64,000 nt of DNA from Actinoplanes cyaneus (lineage in GTDB: Bacteria > Actinomycetota > Actinomycetes > Mycobacteriales > Micromonosporaceae): assembly GCF_016862095.1 (NCBI RefSeq), contig NZ_BOMH01000020.1:1-64000 (forward strand). Direction: 5' to 3'. Shown here piece after piece: positions 62,365 through 64,000 of this stretch (its first letter is position 1; every line of letters starts with the position of its first letter). The position numbers and the translations under genes were made by a program. Under the pieces are notes generated by a model, which saw only the letters and a list, made by a program, of their open reading frames with translations, made no database searches and was not told where the DNA came from.

Positions 62365-62378
62365 TGGGAGCGCTCCCG
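62365..62378. promoter_or_regulatory. CebR/LacI-type operator upstream of CBM2-SGNH gene
   Basis: TGGGAGCGCTCCCG contains the perfect palindrome GGGAGCGCTCCC and differs from the CebR box TGGGAGCGCTCCCA at one base. It lies about 28 nt upstream of the start, over the expected promoter. CebR represses cellulose genes until cello-oligosaccharides bind it. Confidence 0.78.
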
Positions 62379-62405
62379 TTTCCCCGTCAACGGAGGTAGA
62401 TCCCC

Positions 62406-63542
62406 ATGCATCGACGTGTGCTGGCCGTCCCCGCCAGCGTCTGTGCACTCCTCGCCGGCTTTCTCGCCGTCACCGCCACCAGGGCCGACGCGGCGGCCGG
62501 CTGTTCCGTGCGGTACACCGTGAGCAGTCAGTGGCCGGGTGGCTTCGGAGCCACGGTCGACGTCACGAACCTCGGCGATCCGCTGACCTCGTGGTCGCTG
62601 GCGTTCACGTTCCCCGGCGGCCAGACGATCACGCAGCTCTGGAACGGCTCGTTCACCCAGTCCGGCGCGACCGTCACCGTCCGCAACGCCGCCTGGAACG
62701 GCGCCGTCTCCACCGGCGGCACCGCCTCGTTCGGCCTCAACGGCTCGTGGACCGGGACGAATCCGGTGCCGACCGGGTTCGCGCTGAACGGCGTGACCTG
62801 CAACGGCGGCACCACGAACCCGTCACCGTCGGTGTCGGGCCCCGCGCCGTCGAGCCCGTCACCGTCGGCATCCGGTCCTGCGCCGTCCAGCCCGGCACCG
62901 TCACCCTCGGCGAGCTCGAGTTCGCCGCCGGCCACGCGGAAGACCAAGATCATGGCGCTCGGTGACTCGATCACCGGCTCGCCCGGCTGCTGGCGCGCGC
63001 TGCTCTGGCAGAAACTTCCCGCCGACCGGGTCGACTTCGTCGGAACCCTGCCCGGGCAGGGCTGCGGCTTCGACTACGACGGCGAGAACGAGGGGCACGG
63101 TGGATACCTGGTAACCAACGTCGCGAATCAGAACCTGCTGGTCGGCTGGCTCGCCGCGACCGGCCCGGACGTCGTGCTCATGCACTTCGGCACCAACGAC
63201 GTCTGGAGCAACCTGCCGGCCTCGACGATCCTGGCGGCCTACACCACGCTCGTCGGCCAGATGCGCGCCGCCAACCCGGCCATGAAGATCCTGGTCGCAC
63301 AGATCATCCCGATGAATCCGTCCACGTGCGCCGAGTGCGCCCAGCGCGTGGTCAGCCTGAACGCCGCGATCCCGGCCTGGGCCGCGGGCCTGACCACTGC
63401 CGCGTCCCCGATCACGGTGGTCGACCAGTGGACCGGTTTCGACACGGCCGCCGACACCTACGACGGCGTCCACCCCAACGACGCCGGCAACGTCAAGATC
63501 GCCGACAGGTGGTACCGGCCGCTGGCCGCCGCCATCTCCTGA
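62406..63542 (+). CDS. Secreted CBM2-SGNH esterase
   Basis: This 378-aa exported protein has a signal peptide (~1-30, ADA-AAG), then a CBM2 carbohydrate-binding domain (~31-133) with paired Cys33 and Cys132 and Trp residues (SQWPGGF, LWNGSF, GSWTG). A Pro/Ser linker (138-177) follows, then an SGNH hydrolase domain with GDSIT (186-190), GTND (262-265) and DGVHPN (353-358, His356). CBM2 binds cellulose or xylan, and the SGNH domain probably removes acyl groups from plant polysaccharide. CGGAGG precedes the ATG. A CebR-like operator upstream fits cellulose-linked control. Confidence 0.92.
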   Translation: MHRRVLAVPASVCALLAGFLAVTATRADAAAGCSVRYTVSSQWPGGFGATVDVTNLGDPLTSWSLAFTFPGGQTITQLWNGSFTQSGATVTVRNAAWNGAVSTGGTASFGLNGSWTGTNPVPTGFALNGVTCNGGTTNPSPSVSGPAPSSPSPSASGPAPSSPAPSPSASSSSPPATRKTKIMALGDSITGSPGCWRALLWQKLPADRVDFVGTLPGQGCGFDYDGENEGHGGYLVTNVANQNLLVGWLAATGPDVVLMHFGTNDVWSNLPASTILAAYTTLVGQMRAANPAMKILVAQIIPMNPSTCAECAQRVVSLNAAIPAWAAGLTTAASPITVVDQWTGFDTAADTYDGVHPNDAGNVKIADRWYRPLAAAIS

Positions 63543-63547
63543 CCCAC

Positions 63548-63579
63548 GGCCCGGCCCGGCTCCCCGGCCGGGCCGGGCC
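63548..63579 (+). terminator. Terminator after CBM2-SGNH gene
   Basis: GGCCCGGCCCGG (63548-63559) pairs perfectly with CCGGGCCGGGCC (63568-63579) around 8 nt, 5 nt after the stop codon. Confidence 0.75.
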
Positions 63580-63701
63580 TCCGGGCCGGGGGCATCCAGC
63601 CCGAGCGGGGCCTCCAGTCCGGGCGGGGCCTCCAGCGGCTTCCTTTCGCACCATCGGTCGATCGGGTTCCCTCATCATCGTCCCGGACGCAGGCTGGGGT
63701 C

Positions 63702-64000
63702 ATGCGAGGCAAAGGAGCCGGGCTGCTGCAGTCCGTCGAGCGGGCGATGCGAGTTCTCGATCACGTCGCCGCCGCGGCCGGCCCGGTGCCGGCCCGGGAC
63801 GTCGCCGCGGCGCTCGGACTCACCCTGCCGACGACGTACCACCTGCTCACCACCCTGGTCGAGAGCGGTTACCTGGTCCATCTCAGCGAGCTGAAGGCGT
63901 ACGCCCTGGGCCACCGCGTGGACGACCTGGCGCGCGGCCTGCACCGGCAGATCGCCGCCCCGCCCGAGATCCGCCGGGTCGCCGCCGTCGTGCATCGGCA
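63702..64000 (+). CDS. IclR-family regulator, 5' part only
   Basis: The frame starts at ATG 63702 and stays open to the window edge, so only about 99 residues are seen. They match the IclR helix-turn-helix: GLLQSVERAMRVLDHVAA, then VAAALGLTLPTTYHLLTTLVESGYL and YALGHRVDDLA. The ligand domain is missing because the window ends. Its target is unknown. Confidence 0.85.
   Translation, partial: MRGKGAGLLQSVERAMRVLDHVAAAAGPVPARDVAAALGLTLPTTYHLLTTLVESGYLVHLSELKAYALGHRVDDLARGLHRQIAAPPEIRRVAAVVHR

Overview
The window is GC-rich DNA (roughly 70% or more) from an actinomycete, most likely a filamentous member of the Micromonosporaceae such as an Actinoplanes relative. This placement is inferred from codon use, GTG/TTG starts, promoters abutting start codons (leaderless genes), an F420-type LLM oxidoreductase, a c-di-AMP riboswitch on an NlpC/P60 cell-wall hydrolase gene, SpoIIE/STAS regulation and a CBM2-linked secreted hydrolase. 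It was not tested by database search. It looks like ordinary chromosome: no phage, integrase, insertion sequence, rRNA or CRISPR array was seen.

Layout. 1-5.2 kb: a PAP2 phosphatase, a TPR membrane protein with a TPR-AAA+ ATPase, and an epoxide hydrolase divergent from a MarR regulator. 5.3-7.8 kb: an NlpC/P60 endopeptidase under a ydaO-type riboswitch, then an M56 protease/BlaI pair. 7.8-14 kb: cydA, cydB and a fused cydDC for cytochrome bd, with BlaI-type operators in the shared intergenic region. 14-28.6 kb: small regulator/effector pairs, each with visible operators (TetR/MFS, MarR/NADH-azoreductase, TetR/SDR, MFS/TetR), plus a FolP2-like protein, a DUF4241 protein, a secreted beta-propeller/LamG protein, an LLM oxidoreductase and a GntP permease. 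28.7-35 kb: a short conserved membrane protein, htpG, several hypotheticals, an alpha/beta hydrolase and a BtuF-like protein.

35.1-43.9 kb is a compact block: CDP-alcohol phosphatidyltransferase, MDR dehydrogenase, PTPS-fold protein, GT4 glycosyltransferase, methyltransferase, UPF0104/LPG-synthase-like membrane protein, RibD-like reductase, GTP cyclohydrolase II and a PAS-PP2C-ATPase-STAS regulator. Several junctions overlap by 4 nt. It reads as one uncharacterised pathway linking pterin/flavin-type enzymes to glycosylation and membrane lipid chemistry. 43.9-52 kb: recQ, a small TM protein divergent from an HTH-nSTAND-TM-WD40 protein with 14 WD-like repeats, then DUF4259 and VOC proteins. 52-64 kb: ppdK, a lipoprotein, a perfect tRNA-Lys-like cloverleaf ending 2 nt before the start codon of a 683-aa protein of unknown function, a glcDEF operon, a CBM2-SGNH esterase with a CebR-like operator, and the 5' part of an IclR gene cut by the window end.

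The least explained signals are the tRNA-like leader at 56012-56084, the pterin/glycosyl cluster (including a PTPS homologue lacking its catalytic residues), a family of long dispersed inverted repeats found mainly between convergent genes, and many recent tandem duplications at gene ends and linkers.
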